From Neoaquamicrobium sediminum (GTDB taxonomy: Bacteria; Pseudomonadota; Alphaproteobacteria; Rhizobiales; Rhizobiaceae), in NCBI RefSeq assembly GCF_013240295.1, contig NZ_JABETK010000001.1, positions 1,488,001 to 1,552,000 of the forward strand: a DNA stretch of 64,000 nucleotides, in the 5' to 3' direction. Of this stretch, positions 37,703 through 45,974 are shown in pieces. The position numbers were made by a program, and so were the translations under genes. A model generated the notes under the pieces. It saw only the letters and a list, made by a program, of their open reading frames with translations, had not been told where the DNA came from and did no database searches. Every line of letters begins with the position of its first letter. Position 1 is the stretch's first letter.

Positions 37703-38596
37703 ATGCCGCTCTATGAACTTGCCGCACTGGGGGCGGCGACATGCTGGGCCCTCACCGGCATCATTTCGGCGGGACCCGCCAACCATCTCGGCGCGCTGGC
37801 ATTCAACAGGGCGCGACAGGTCTTCGTTACCGGGCTGCTTGCGCTCTACGTGTTGGCTTCCGGTACGTGGCGGGAGCTCGATGCGGGTGCTGTCGGTCCG
37901 TTACTGCTGTCCGGGTTCATTGGCATCTTCATCGGCGACACGCTGCTGTTCGCCACGCTCAACCGCGTCGGCCCGCGCCGCTCCGGCATCCTCTTCGCCC
38001 TAAACGCGCCGCTGGCTGCCATCCTCGGGTGGCTCGTGCTCGGCGAGGAGCTGCCGGGCATCGCCGTCTTCGGCATCGCATTGACGATCGCGGGCGTGCT
38101 GCTCGCCATCCTGTTCGGCAAGCGTCGGTCGCAGCTTCATCAATGGGAGGCGGTCAAGGGGCCGCTCTGGATCGGCGTGGCGCTCGGACTGCTGGCTGCC
38201 ACCGGGCAAGCCGTCGGCTCCATCATTGCCCGGCCGATCATGGCAAGCGGCGTCGATCCGTTTGCCGCATCGATGCTGCGCGTCGGCATCGCCGCACTCT
38301 GCCTGACGGTCCTCATCCAGCTTCCCATCCCGGCTGTGAAACCGAAGGGGGCGCTCACCCTCAGCATCGCGGCGCAAACCGCGCTGACGGGCATCCTGGC
38401 GCTGGCGATCGGGATGACACTGCTGCTCTATGCGCTTTCGGGCGGCAAGGTCGGCATCGTATCCACGCTCTCTGCGACGTCGCCGGTCATCATCCTGCCC
38501 ATGCTGTGGCTGCGCACCGGCGAGCGGCCTGCGGCAGGCGCCTGGGCAGGCGCGGCGCTCGTTGTTGTCGGCATGGCGCTGCTGTTCCTCCGCTAG
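37703..38596 (+). CDS. EamA-family (DMT superfamily) transporter
   Basis: A 297-residue membrane protein with about ten segments formed by two EamA repeats ('LGAATCWALTGIISAGPA', and 'LGLLAATGQAVGSIIARP'). Metabolite exporters of this type have no sequence motif for the substrate. The 157-bp gap upstream (37546-37702) shows nothing further. Confidence 0.85.
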   Translation: MPLYELAALGAATCWALTGIISAGPANHLGALAFNRARQVFVTGLLALYVLASGTWRELDAGAVGPLLLSGFIGIFIGDTLLFATLNRVGPRRSGILFALNAPLAAILGWLVLGEELPGIAVFGIALTIAGVLLAILFGKRRSQLHQWEAVKGPLWIGVALGLLAATGQAVGSIIARPIMASGVDPFAASMLRVGIAALCLTVLIQLPIPAVKPKGALTLSIAAQTALTGILALAIGMTLLLYALSGGKVGIVSTLSATSPVIILPMLWLRTGERPAAGAWAGAALVVVGMALLFLR

Positions 38597-38647
38597 ATCC
38601 GTCGATGCCCACGATCTTCCGGGCTGACGACGGAAAAAATGCGACCG

Positions 38648-38674
38648 CGTCACAATACCTGCCTATGGATCGTC
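38648..38674 (+). promoter_or_regulatory. ECF41-type promoter
   Basis: CGTCACA-N16-CGTC, 43 bp before the ECF41 gene. The published ECF41 target is TGTCACA-N16-CGTC, so this matches except for the first base. An identical CGTCACA-N16-CGTC lies at 41366-41392, which supports a real site. Confidence 0.75.
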
Positions 38675-38716
38675 AACCGGAGATAAGCCACCCTTTCACG
38701 AGGAGGACCCTCGGTC

Positions 38717-39631
38717 ATGTCGAAGAGTAACCCTTCCAGCGCAGCGCGCGACAGCGATGCGCATATCCGCTTCTTCGAAGAGGCCAGGCCACGACTTCTC
38801 GGTATCGCTTATCGCATCCTGGGTACGCGCGCCGAGGCCGAAGACGCCGTGCAGGACACGTTTCTGCGCTGGCAAGCCACCGATGTAGACAGCATCGAAT
38901 CACCCGGCGCGTGGCTCACGACAGCATGCACGCGACGATCGATCGACATGCTGCGCGCTGCCTACCGCAGCCGGGTCGACTATGTCGGCAACTGGCTGCC
39001 GGAGCCGATTCACGCGATCATCGACAGCGACGCGGAGGCGCAAATGGAACTCTCATCATCCCTTTCCACCGCGTTCCTGCTCATGCTGGAGCGACTGACG
39101 CCGCGCGAGCGCGCCGCCTATCTGCTGCACGAAATCTTCGACATGTCCCACGGAGACGTCGCCGCATCCCTGGACATGACCGAGCCGGCCTGCCGCAAGC
39201 TCGTCTCGCGGGCGAAAGCACGCATCGGCGAAGATCATGTGCGCTTCACGCCGACGCAGGAACGTCAGGAGGAACTGCTTGCTGCCTTCGAGGAGGCGAT
39301 CCGGTCGGGTCAGCCGGGCCAGCTCACCGCGATGCTGGCAAGCGATGTCCGGCTGACGGCCGACGGCGGCGGAAAGGTCGCGACGGTGACCGACGTGCTG
39401 GAAGGCAGCGCCGTCACGGCCTTCCTGACGGAACGGCTCAGTGGCTGGTGGCAAAACTATGAATGGAGCTTCGCCGATCTCAACGGATCGCGCGGTCTGG
39501 TGCTGCGTGATGGAGGGACGATCGTCGCCGCAGTCTCGTTTGCCTATGATGCGGCAGGCCGCATCGCCGAGATCTTCGTCGTGCGCAATCCGGACAAGCT
39601 TGCCGCACTCGATGAAGTGACGATGCACTAA
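38717..39631 (+). CDS. ECF41-family RNA polymerase sigma factor
   Basis: 304 residues: sigma2 (about 15-85), sigma4 (about 110-175), then a SnoaL-like C-terminal domain. The three ECF41 hallmarks are present: 'WLPEP' (93-97), 'DGGGK' (216-220) and 'NPDKL' (291-295). In this group the fused C-terminal domain replaces a separate anti-sigma factor and both inhibits and is needed for activity. AGGAGGA precedes the ATG, and an ECF41-type promoter precedes the gene, so it is autoregulated. The usual neighbouring carboxymuconolactone decarboxylase/oxidoreductase gene is not adjacent. Confidence 0.93.
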   Translation: MSKSNPSSAARDSDAHIRFFEEARPRLLGIAYRILGTRAEAEDAVQDTFLRWQATDVDSIESPGAWLTTACTRRSIDMLRAAYRSRVDYVGNWLPEPIHAIIDSDAEAQMELSSSLSTAFLLMLERLTPRERAAYLLHEIFDMSHGDVAASLDMTEPACRKLVSRAKARIGEDHVRFTPTQERQEELLAAFEEAIRSGQPGQLTAMLASDVRLTADGGGKVATVTDVLEGSAVTAFLTERLSGWWQNYEWSFADLNGSRGLVLRDGGTIVAAVSFAYDAAGRIAEIFVVRNPDKLAALDEVTMH

Positions 39632-39647
39632 GAGGCTAACAGATTGG

Positions 39648-40900
39648 CTATGTCCTTTCTGGCGTCCCGGGCAGGCGGGCGATCCGGCGTTGCAGGAAGT
39701 CTCTTGCGGCTTCGTCCGTCGCCAGCCCAAGCGCTGCGGTCAGCGCCTCCCTTGCTTCCAGGTTCCGGCCTGCTTCAGCCAGGAGCGTGCCACGTGCCGC
39801 CCAGTAGGGCTGGTAATCGACGAGCCTTGGATCTGCACCGATCTTCTGGATTTCGTCCAGCACTTCCTTCGCGCCATATATGCGCGCGCGCGCCACGAGG
39901 CGGTTCAGCGCAACGACCGGCGTCGGCGCCAGCGCGAAGAGCACATCGTAAAGCGCGACGATGTCGGACCAGTTGTCCAGACCGAGCAATCGGCGCGCCA
40001 CATGCGCGGACTGGATTGCAGCTTCGATCTGAAAGCGGCCGCTACCCTCCATTCGGTTGGCGTCCTTCATAAGCGCTTCAGCCTGCCGAATCTGTGACAG
40101 GTTCCACAAGGCGGTGTCCTGATCGTCGAGCGGAACATAAGACCCGTCAGGTGCGGAGCGCGCACTGCGCCGGGCATCCAGAAACAGCATCAGGGCAAGC
40201 AGTCCCTTGACCTCCGGTTCGTCGGGAATGAGTTCCGCCATGACCTGCCCCAGCCAGATGGCCTCTTCGGAAAGCCTCCCCGCAGACCCTTCGCCGGCCT
40301 CAGCCCAATCTCTGGAATAGGCCGCGTAAACGGCCTGCAGCACCGCATCGAGGCGATCGGGCAAATCGGCACGCTCAGGAATGGCGAAGGGAATGCCGGA
40401 CTGTTTGATGCGGGCTTTTGCCCGCACGAGCCTTTGGCCCATCGTCGCCGGGGAACCAGGAACGCCGCCGCGATGGCTTCAGCGGTGAAGCCGAGGATAA
40501 CCTGCAGGATCAGCGGCGTACGGATGGCCGGTTCGATCTCGGGATGGGCGCAGGCAAACATAAGGGCAACGCGCCGGTCGGGTATTTCCCGCGATGTCTG
40601 CAGGTCGGCGTCCAGCTCTTCGGAGATGAGCTTGAGATGCTCCTGGAAGCGTTCGTTTGTTCCCCTGCGCCGCGACGAGTCGATCAGCCGCCTGCGGGCG
40701 ACCGCAAGCAGCCACCCTTCCGGATTGCGCGGAACGCCTTGCGCCGGCCATTGCCGCAGCGCGGCTGCAAAGGCCTCCGCCAGCGCGTCCTCGGCGCTGG
40801 CGACGTCTCGCGTGATGGATGAAAGCAGGGCCACGAGACGGCCGTAGCTTTCGCGTGCCGCCCGGTCGGCGGCACGCCGGCTCTGGTCGAGGCTACTCAT
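39648..40900 (-). CDS. ECF42-family RNA polymerase sigma factor (frameshifted)
   Basis: About 417 residues after repair: sigma2/sigma4 in the first half ('EDALAEAFAAALRQWPAQG', 'NPEGWLLAVARRRLID', 'TAEAIAAAFLVP') and a long helical TPR-like C-terminal domain ('GRFQIEAAIQSAHV', 'DWSDIVALYDVLFALAP'-type). This layout and the YCII/DGPF gene directly upstream define ECF42. The frame breaks at about 40448-40453 in a C/G run: 'AAFLVPR' should join 'ATMGQRLVRAKARI'. The start at 40900 overlaps the YCII gene by 8 bp. Confidence 0.86.
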
Positions 40901-41249
40901 CTCCAAGATCGATGATCTGCCGCACCTCGATGGTTCCCCAGGTCGCTGCGGGGCAGCGCGCGGCCCATTTGATGGCCTCGTCCATGTTTTCGGCCCTGAT
41001 GATGTAATAGCCGCCAAGCTGTTCGCGCGTTTCGGCATAGGGGCCGTCCTGCACCTTCATCTCGCCGCGGTCGACATGCACCGTGCATGCCGTGTTGGTG
41101 CGGGCCAGCGGCGCAGTCGCCACGAAGGCATTCGCCTTCCGAAGCGCCTCCCTGTAGGCGTGGAGCTGGTCCATGAAGCCCTTCATGTCTTCCGGCGGTA
41201 TGTTCGAACCAGCGACCTCGTCGGCATAAAGCATCAGCATGTAGTTCAT
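40893..41249 (-). CDS. YCII/DGPF-domain protein, partner of ECF42
   Basis: A 118-residue YCII-related (DGPF) protein: 'MNYMLMLYADE' at the start and 'KVQDGPYAETREQLGGYYII' carrying the DGPF-type motif as DGPY. The start at 41249 follows GGAAGGA; the longer open frame upstream is not supported. DGPF genes are the standard partners and targets of ECF42 sigma factors. Its biochemical role is unknown. Confidence 0.88.
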   Translation of the reverse strand: MNYMLMLYADEVAGSNIPPEDMKGFMDQLHAYREALRKANAFVATAPLARTNTACTVHVDRGEMKVQDGPYAETREQLGGYYIIRAENMDEAIKWAARCPAATWGTIEVRQIIDLGDE

Positions 41250-41296
41250 CTCGTTTCCTTCCGTGTTGGTCCGGCGAACCTGCTCGCCGTAACCAT

Positions 41297-41323
41297 GTCG
41301 CGCCGCCGTCGCGGATTTCGACA
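41297..41323 (-). promoter_or_regulatory. Candidate ECF42 promoter
   Basis: On the minus strand TGTCGA (41323-41318)-N17-CGAC (41300-41297), 47 bp before the YCII start. ECF42 promoters in Streptomyces are reported with TGTCGA at -35 and a CG[A/T]C-type -10. The match is consistent with autoregulation but not proven. Confidence 0.55.
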
Positions 41324-41365
41324 CTCTCTTCGCGCGTACGCGAAAAACAAATCGTCCCGGCCGGG

Positions 41366-41392
41366 CGTCACAAACCGCTCGTCTCGAACGTC
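41366..41392 (+). promoter_or_regulatory. Second ECF41-type promoter
   Basis: CGTCACA-N16-CGTC, identical in both boxes and spacing to the site before the ECF41 gene at 38648. It lies 66 bp before the ABM-domain gene at 41459, which becomes a predicted ECF41 target. Confidence 0.7.
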
Positions 41393-41458
41393 ACGAGGAT
41401 ATGGGCGAGATGCCCGATCACAAGCGGCCGACGGCCGCACCGTTTCGAGGAGTTGATC

Positions 41459-41773
41459 ATGAACAGGAAAGCACTTTACATCAGGCACAAGGCGCAACCC
41501 GGCAAGCGCGACGAGGTCAAGCGCATCTGGGAGAAATATGCCCGCGCCTATATCGACAACGCCGACGGGCAGATCGCCTATGTCTATGGTTTCGACGACA
41601 ACGACCCGGACGCGATCGTGGCCTACCAGCTCTATACCGGCGAGGCCGGTTCCGACGATTTCGTCAACCAGCCCTGGTTCAAGGATTACGAGGAGGAAAC
41701 AGCCGCACTGCTGGCCGGCCCGTCGGAATTCCGCACCATCACGCCGCAATGGATCAAGGGCGACGAAGCCTGA
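41459..41773 (+). CDS. Antibiotic-biosynthesis-monooxygenase (ABM) domain protein
   Basis: A 104-residue dimeric ferredoxin-like ABM-fold protein: 'KALYIRHKAQPGKRDEVKRIW' at the N-terminus and 'QPWFKDYEEETAALLAGPSEF' later. ATG 41459 with GAGGAG upstream is chosen over a TTG two codons earlier. Members range from quinol monooxygenases to haem-degrading enzymes; no catalytic residue settles this. It is probably controlled by the ECF41 factor. A stem-loop follows. Confidence 0.75.
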   Translation: MNRKALYIRHKAQPGKRDEVKRIWEKYARAYIDNADGQIAYVYGFDDNDPDAIVAYQLYTGEAGSDDFVNQPWFKDYEEETAALLAGPSEFRTITPQWIKGDEA

Positions 41774-41785
41774 TGAAGCTGATGC

Positions 41786-41819
41786 CTGGAACCCGGCAGG
41801 ATCGTCTGCCGGGTTCCAG
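41786..41819 (+). terminator. Strong hairpin after the ABM gene
   Basis: CTGGAACCCGGCAG-GATCGT-CTGCCGGGTTCCAG, perfect 14-bp arms, 12 bp after the stop. It lacks a T tract, so termination efficiency is uncertain. A smaller repeat, GCCAGCTT...AAGCTGGC (41853-41876), follows. Confidence 0.6.
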
Positions 41820-41980
41820 CTTGCAGGCTGACAGGCAGGTCGAGAAGCGGAGGCCAGCTTTTTGTTGCAAGCTGGCTTGTCCGTCCTACGTTAGATGATG
41901 GGCATGAGGCCAGGCTCGCAGAGGCTGCGCCATACGCCCCATTGCAACCGGGTCACCGACCTCCAGGCAGGAGCATCACG

Positions 41981-42376
41981 TTGAAAATCGTCCGCAACAG
42001 CGACCAGCCGTCGGCCAAGGGACCGGCTGAATATTTCACCGGTTCCGTGCGCATAGACAGCCAGTTCGCCGCTCCTGAACCGGCGCGTGCGGCGGCAGCA
42101 GTCGTCACTTTCGAGCCGGGCGCAAGAACCGCCTGGCATACGCATCCCCTGGGACAGCGCCTGCTGATCGTTTCGGGCGAGGGATGGGTCCAGAAGAAGG
42201 GCGAGGCAAAACAGCTCGTGCAGGCCGGCGATACCGTCTGGTTCGAGCCGGACGAGAAGCACTGGCACGGCGCGACCGATACCAAGGCCATGGTTCACAT
42301 TGCCATTCAGGAAGCCCGGGACGGTTCTCCGGTCAACTGGATGGAGCAGGTGTCGGACGACGACTACCTTGGCTGA
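41981..42376 (+). CDS. Cupin of the (R)-hydroxynitrile-lyase type
   Basis: A 131-residue single cupin. TTG 41981 is taken as start because AGGAG lies 7 bases before it; there is no suitable ATG. '[10 protein letters not shown]' and 'KHWHGA' supply the His, His, Gln, His metal site seen in the Mn-dependent cupin hydroxynitrile lyases (GtHNL group), and '[11 protein letters not shown]' matches their C-terminus. Lyase activity in that group was found by screening; the physiological role is unclear. Its 3' end overlaps the convergent flavoprotein gene by 13 bp. Confidence 0.8.
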   Translation: MKIVRNSDQPSAKGPAEYFTGSVRIDSQFAAPEPARAAAAVVTFEPGARTAWHTHPLGQRLLIVSGEGWVQKKGEAKQLVQAGDTVWFEPDEKHWHGATDTKAMVHIAIQEARDGSPVNWMEQVSDDDYLG

Positions 42377-43710
42377 GGCGGCCGCGTGGCGGCGTGAACG
42401 TCAATGCGGTCAGATTCGCCGGCCACTGTCCACGGGCGCTTGACGCCACCTAGGCTTTCGCCAACGGCAAGGCCCGCCTGAATCGCGTCCTCATGGAAGC
42501 CGGAACCGAAATACGAACCGCAGAACCACGTGTTCGCCCGCCCCTGCAGCGACCATAGCTGGCGCTGCGCGTCCAGCGTTGCCGCGTTGAAGAGCGGATG
42601 ACGGTAGACGCCCTGCCAGAAGATCTTGTCGTCGGCTGGCCTGAGCAGCGGGCTCAGCGTGACGAACAGGGGTGTCTTGTCCGGGATATCCTGCAAGCGG
42701 TTCATCCAGTAGGTCACGCAAGGCTTGCCGCGCGCTTCGCCCGCCGCTGCTGACTGAGACAGATAGTTCCAGCTCGACCAGACGCGCCGCCGGCGTGGCA
42801 TCAGCCTTTCGTCGCCGTGGAGAACGGTTTCGTTCAGCCCATAGGCAAAGGTGCCAAGCAGCTCAGTTTCCTGATCGGTGGGATCGCCAAGCAGGCGCAG
42901 CGCCTGGTCGGCGTGAGACCCGATAACCACATGGTCGAACCATTCGGGTTCGGCAGTCGATGTGGAGACCTGCACGACACCGTTGACGCGCCGGATTTCC
43001 GTGACGGGCGCGTTGGTGCGGATGCGATCACGAAAGGGTGCTACCAGCCTTTCGACATAGGCTCGGCTGCCGCCATCCACGGTGCGCCACACGGGCCGGC
43101 GAAAGAACTTCAGCAGCCCGTGGTTCTCGCAGAACCGGACAAACGAGACCGCCGGATAGCTTCCTATCTCGATGGCAGGCGTGGACCAGATCGCCGCAGC
43201 CATCGGGTAAAGGTGGTCCTCGCGGAAGGCGGTCCCGAAACCGGCCCCGTCGAGATATTCGTCAAGGCTGGCAGACGGGTCGAGGCCTCTGATCCCGGCC
43301 GGCGCCTCGCGGTAGAAGCGCACCAGGTCGCGCAGCATCGACCAGAAGCGTGGGCTCGCGATGTTCTTGTGCTGTGCGAACAAGCCGGCCAGGTTGGTGC
43401 CCGAATATTCGAGCGCGCCCTGATCCATCGAGACCGCGAACGACATGTCCGAACGCTTCGTCGGCACGTCCAGATGCCGGAAAAGTGCGGTGAGGTTCGG
43501 GTAAGTCGGCTCATTATAGACGATGAAGCCGGTGTCGACCGAAACGTCACCCACATCGACGGTATGGCAATGGCCGCCAACGCGGTTGTCAGCCTCGAAG
43601 ACGGTCACGTGATGCCGTTGCGAAAGAAGCCACGCCGCGGAGAGAGCAGCTATGCCTGAACCGACCACCGCGATCTTGAGTGGACGTTCGGACTGGGGAA
43701 AATGACGCAT
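42364..43710 (-). CDS. FAD-dependent amine oxidase-like protein of the RpoE-ChrR regulon
   Basis: A 448-residue flavoprotein with Rossmann motif '[17 protein letters not shown]', '[13 protein letters not shown]' and a long NAD(P)-binding_8/amine-oxidase body. ATG 43710 with AGGAG five bases upstream is preferred to ATG 43734. In Rhodobacter sphaeroides the equivalent gene is in the singlet-oxygen (RpoE-ChrR) regulon beside cfa-like genes, and such genes are linked to methylated furan fatty acid synthesis. An RpoE-type promoter (43768-43797) points into it. Confidence 0.83.
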   Translation of the reverse strand: MRHFPQSERPLKIAVVGSGIAALSAAWLLSQRHHVTVFEADNRVGGHCHTVDVGDVSVDTGFIVYNEPTYPNLTALFRHLDVPTKRSDMSFAVSMDQGALEYSGTNLAGLFAQHKNIASPRFWSMLRDLVRFYREAPAGIRGLDPSASLDEYLDGAGFGTAFREDHLYPMAAAIWSTPAIEIGSYPAVSFVRFCENHGLLKFFRRPVWRTVDGGSRAYVERLVAPFRDRIRTNAPVTEIRRVNGVVQVSTSTAEPEWFDHVVIGSHADQALRLLGDPTDQETELLGTFAYGLNETVLHGDERLMPRRRRVWSSWNYLSQSAAAGEARGKPCVTYWMNRLQDIPDKTPLFVTLSPLLRPADDKIFWQGVYRHPLFNAATLDAQRQLWSLQGRANTWFCGSYFGSGFHEDAIQAGLAVGESLGGVKRPWTVAGESDRIDVHAATRPPQPR

Positions 43711-43767
43711 CGGTCTCCTAGGCGTCGCGATCAAGCGACTGTCGATTTGGGTCTGCTCTTCGGTTAC

Positions 43768-43797
43768 GTTCTACGAACGATCACGGGCGCCGGATCA
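43768..43797 (-). promoter_or_regulatory. RpoE (ECF11)-type promoter for the flavoprotein gene
   Basis: On the minus strand TGATCC (43797-43792)-N18-TAGAAC (43773-43768), about 58 bp before the flavoprotein start. Boxes and spacing match the promoter before rpoE, back to back with it. Confidence 0.8.
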
Positions 43798-43835
43798 CCG
43801 GCAGAACGGTTTAATGCGATGGTTCGGTGTCGACG

Positions 43836-43865
43836 TGATCCGCTTTTGAATGATCGGCGTAGAAG
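43836..43865 (+). promoter_or_regulatory. RpoE (ECF11)-type promoter for rpoE-chrR
   Basis: TGATCC (43836-43841)-N18-TAGAAG (43860-43865). The -35 TGATCC is the known R. sphaeroides RpoE signature. Predicted transcription starts near 43872, which argues for the downstream GTG as the rpoE start. Confidence 0.8.
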
Positions 43866-43942
43866 GGTGCATGCATGAGGCCCACAATCACATCGGCGAA
43901 AAGCCAGGCTGGAGTGTTGCCACTCACAGGCGGCTGTCCGTC

Positions 43943-44509
43943 GTGAACTCGGAGGAAATTCCGCCGGCACCGGCGGCGGCCGAGTTCGTCGAGATGTTGT
44001 TGTCCGTCGCGACCCGTAAGGATCGGCAGGCCTTTGCCGCACTGTTTCGCCATTTCGGTCCGCGGCTGAAAACCTTCTTCATGCGTGGCGCCATGTCGGC
44101 CGGGTTGGCCGAAGACCTCGTACAGGAGACGATGCTCACCGTCTGGCGCAAGGCATCCTATTTCGACCCGGCCCGTGCCGGGGTGGCAACATGGATATTC
44201 ACGATCGCGCGCAATCGCAGGATCGATCACCTGCGCCGGCAACGCGATCCTGCCAGCCTGCCGTTCGATCCTCCCGAAATGCCTCCATCGCAGGAGGAGG
44301 TTTTTGTCGTCGCCGAAAGAGACACGCGCATTCGCAGTGCGCTCGCCGGTCTTTCGGAGGAACAGCAGACGATCCTTCGCATGGCCTATTTCAGCGAGAA
44401 ATCGCAGAGCGAAATCGCCGAGGAACTGGGGATTCCTCTCGGCACCGTGAAATCGAGAACGCGGCTGGCCATGAACCGCCTGCGCACTCTTCTGGAAGAC
44501 GAAAAATGA
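43943..44509 (+). CDS. rpoE: ECF11 sigma factor RpoE (singlet-oxygen response)
   Basis: A 188-residue group-IV sigma factor. Region 2 'DLVQETMLTVWRKASYFDP' with 'WIFTIARNRRIDHLRR', region 4 'SQSEIAEELGIPLGTVKSRTRLAM'. The GTG at 43943 with AGGCGG upstream gives an R. sphaeroides-like length; the frame stays open to 43850, and ATG 43871 would coincide with the predicted transcription start. Its stop overlaps chrR (ATGA). It is released from ChrR by singlet oxygen or organic peroxides and transcribes the surrounding lipid genes. Confidence 0.88.
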   Translation: MNSEEIPPAPAAAEFVEMLLSVATRKDRQAFAALFRHFGPRLKTFFMRGAMSAGLAEDLVQETMLTVWRKASYFDPARAGVATWIFTIARNRRIDHLRRQRDPASLPFDPPEMPPSQEEVFVVAERDTRIRSALAGLSEEQQTILRMAYFSEKSQSEIAEELGIPLGTVKSRTRLAMNRLRTLLEDEK

Positions 44510-45156
44510 GTTCCAACCATCACGCCAAGGACGAAACGCTGATGCGTTTTGCAGCGGGCACGCTGGCCGCAGGGCCGTCGCTTGTCGTCGAAGCACATCT
44601 GGCCGGTTGTTCGACCTGTCGGGCGCGCATAGCAGAATACGAGGCCGTGGGTGGCTCTTTCCTCGAAGACATCGAGCCGACCCAGCTCTCGGAAACAGCC
44701 CTCGCCGACACGCTCGCGATGATCGACCAGGAAGACGAGATGCCAGCGCCGGTATCGGCGCAGAAGCCCGTCGAAATCGACGGCATACGTCTGCCGGATG
44801 CACTGCGCGGCTGCGACATCGGGCGGTGGCGCTGGGCGGGCCCCGGCGTGCGGATGAGCCGCGTCGGCGTGCCTCACGACCCGGAGGCCAACCTCATCCT
44901 TCTCAAGGTCGGTCCCGGTCGCGCGCTGCCGGACCACGGTCATGTGGGCACCGAGTTCACCTATATCGTATCAGGCTCCTACACCGACAGGTTCGGGCAG
45001 TTCCGGCCGGGCGATCTCGCTGAAATGGACGAGGATGTCGAGCATCAGCCGATCGTCGACCAGGGTGCGGACTGCATCTGCCTTGCCGCGATGGAAGGCC
45101 GGATGCGCTTCAACAGCGTCATCGGCCGGATGCTGCAGCCGATATTCGGGATCTAG
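44506..45156 (+). CDS. chrR: Anti-sigma factor ChrR
   Basis: A 216-residue zinc anti-sigma factor. The N-terminal ZAS domain has His6, His31, Cys35 and Cys38, the same positions as in R. sphaeroides ChrR. The C-terminal cupin-like domain has His144, His146, Glu150 and His180, the second Zn site needed to sense singlet oxygen. With both sites complete it should be a working sensor. It overlaps rpoE by 4 nt and is followed 2 bp later by the DUF1295 gene. Confidence 0.92.
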   Translation: MSSNHHAKDETLMRFAAGTLAAGPSLVVEAHLAGCSTCRARIAEYEAVGGSFLEDIEPTQLSETALADTLAMIDQEDEMPAPVSAQKPVEIDGIRLPDALRGCDIGRWRWAGPGVRMSRVGVPHDPEANLILLKVGPGRALPDHGHVGTEFTYIVSGSYTDRFGQFRPGDLAEMDEDVEHQPIVDQGADCICLAAMEGRMRFNSVIGRMLQPIFGI

Positions 45157-45158
45157 AG

Positions 45159-45974
45159 GTGGGGCCGGTTCTGCTCCTTCTGTTGGTGGCCATCTTCCTG
45201 TCACTGGCGATGACGGGGGCGTGGTTGGCAGTGAGCCGTGGTGCAAAATCCGGCTGGGTGGACGCGACCTGGTCGTTCGCCATCGGCGCGGCGGGCATAG
45301 CGGCAGCACTTGTTCCCGTCGAGGGTTGGGAAGGCGATTGGCAACGGCGCATCATCGTTGCAACGGCTGCCGGCCTGTGGTCGCTGCGGCTCGGCCTGCA
45401 CATCGTTAGCCGCACCGTGAACGGCGGCGAGGACCCGCGCTATGCCGCGCTCAAGCGGGAGTGGGGCGGGCAGTGGCGCCGACAGATGCTCCATTTCCTG
45501 CAGATGCAGGCTGCCGCCGCCCTTCTTCTTGCCTGCACGATCTTTTTGGCCGCGCGCAACCCGATGCCAGGCCTGCAATGGAGCGATCTTGCCGGTATCG
45601 TCGTGCTTGCGATCGCCGTTGCCGGCGAGGGCATCGCCGATGCGCAGCTCTCACGGTTCAAGAAACGCGACGCCAACGCGGGCAAGATATGCGACGCCGG
45701 CCTTTGGGGCCTGTCGCGGCATCCAAACTATTTCTTCCAGTGGCTCGGCTGGACTGGCTACGCCCTGATAGGAATCGGCCCCTATGGTGATTGGGCATGG
45801 GGTTGGGCTGCGCTCGTCGGGCCGGCCTTCATGTACTGGCTGCTGGTACACGTATCCGGCATTCCACCGCTGGAAGAGCATATGAGACGCTCGCGCGGCG
45901 AAGCCTATGAAGCCTATGCCCGCCGGGTGAGCGCATTCTGGCCATTTCCGAAACAAAGGGAGGTCTCGACATGA
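45159..45974 (+). CDS. DUF1295 membrane protein (steroid 5-alpha-reductase-like)
   Basis: A 271-residue protein with a GTG start two bases after chrR. About seven hydrophobic segments and the C-terminal 'GLWGLSRHPNYFFQWLGW' ... 'RRSRGEAYEAYARRVSAFWPF', the ICMT/5-alpha-reductase-like signature of DUF1295. Members are usually beside cfa and DUF1365 genes in RpoE-ChrR regulons; a reductase or methyl-transfer role on lipids is likely but unproven. It overlaps cfa by 4 nt. Confidence 0.82.
   Translation: MGPVLLLLLVAIFLSLAMTGAWLAVSRGAKSGWVDATWSFAIGAAGIAAALVPVEGWEGDWQRRIIVATAAGLWSLRLGLHIVSRTVNGGEDPRYAALKREWGGQWRRQMLHFLQMQAAAALLLACTIFLAARNPMPGLQWSDLAGIVVLAIAVAGEGIADAQLSRFKKRDANAGKICDAGLWGLSRHPNYFFQWLGWTGYALIGIGPYGDWAWGWAALVGPAFMYWLLVHVSGIPPLEEHMRRSRGEAYEAYARRVSAFWPFPKQREVST

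Noticed and set aside
41853..41876. GCCAGCTT...AAGCTGGC repeat before the cupin gene
   Set aside because: Short arms and no positional logic; noted only with the preceding hairpin.
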